In this document: one piece after another, positions 35,110 to 35,188 of the stretch | Position numbering within the stretch: the first letter of the stretch is position 1 | Layout: every line of letters starts with the position of its first letter | Source: Lentilactobacillus dabitei | GTDB taxonomy: Bacteria; Bacillota; Bacilli; Lactobacillales; Lactobacillaceae | NCBI RefSeq assembly: GCF_019061365.1 | Contig: NZ_JAHPPD010000020.1 | Location: 1 to 35,188 of the forward strand | Length of the DNA: 35,188 nucleotides | Direction: 5' to 3' | Translations under genes and position numbers: made by a program | Notes under the pieces: model-generated | The model's database searches: none | Told to the model about the DNA's origin: nothing | The model's input: the letters and a program-made list of their open reading frames with translations, nothing else

Positions 35110-35188
35110 GTAAGCACTAAATAATTGGACGTATTCAAAAAGGCATTCGAGCATGTTATTCTTCAGATAACACAATCGAATGCCTTTT
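35110..35188. repeat. Right copy of the terminal inverted repeat
   Basis: Reverse complement of positions 3-81 with one mismatch. The inner edge reads GTAAGCACTAAATAATTGGA; the sequence then runs into the same 14-bp-stem hairpin, cut off at the final base of the window. See the left copy for interpretation. Confidence 0.9.

Overview
The window is chromosomal DNA from a low-to-mid-GC Gram-positive bacterium. RecA, MutS/MutL, AlaRS and RNase Y look lactobacillar, and the gene order matches the conserved Lactobacillaceae housekeeping neighbourhood. My best guess is a Lentilactobacillus-type heterofermenter, but I did not compute GC or run any search, so the genus is uncertain. Almost all genes lie on the + strand. 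The two exceptions are a YslB/DUF2507 gene and an MscS-family gene. I saw no tRNA, rRNA, phage gene, CRISPR array or complete insertion sequence.

Layout. (1) 1-6418: end repeat, the M16-like pair ymfF/ymfH (EF-P modification), rodZ, pgsA, a short cinA (PncC domain only) and recA behind a near-perfect LexA box. (2) 6419-9143: RNase Y and the phosphodiesterase YmdB. (3) 9197-18159: mutS-mutL, ruvA-ruvB-queA-tgt and yajC (not followed by secDF). (4) 18226-21751: dinB with a LexA-like box, nrnA and a CshB-like DEAD-box helicase. (5) 21752-29474: a T-box leader and alaS, then ireB-ruvX-yrzB, zapA-cvpA-mutS2 and trxA. (6) 29538-32649: convergent yslB, then racE-rdgB-yfcE-cbpB. (7) 32891-34832: convergent mscS, then ytxG-ytxH. 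(8) 34833-35188: a hairpin-rich intergenic stretch and the second copy of the end repeat.

How the genes work together. The window is unusually rich in genome maintenance. It holds recombination (recA, ruvAB, ruvX-type nuclease), mismatch repair (mutS, mutL with an endonuclease motif, mutS2), translesion synthesis (dinB) and nucleotide-pool cleaning (rdgB). Candidate LexA boxes precede recA, ruvA and dinB, suggesting a local SOS regulon. RNA turnover (rny, ymdB, nrnA, cshB), tRNA modification and charging (queA, tgt, alaS) and envelope or division functions (rodZ, pgsA, zapA, racE, cvpA, yajC) fill the rest.

Most unusual features. A 79-bp element carrying a 14-bp-stem hairpin sits at both extreme ends in opposite orientation (78/79 identical), so the sequence is probably a contig cut at two copies of a dispersed repeat or insertion-sequence end. 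The alaS T-box has a textbook antiterminator but no convincing terminator, and its 3' strand can instead pair with the Shine-Dalgarno region. A two-part inverted repeat surrounds the rny promoter. The 3' intergenic region has successive hairpins that no gene explains. I found no clearly new multi-gene system; the gene content is conserved core.
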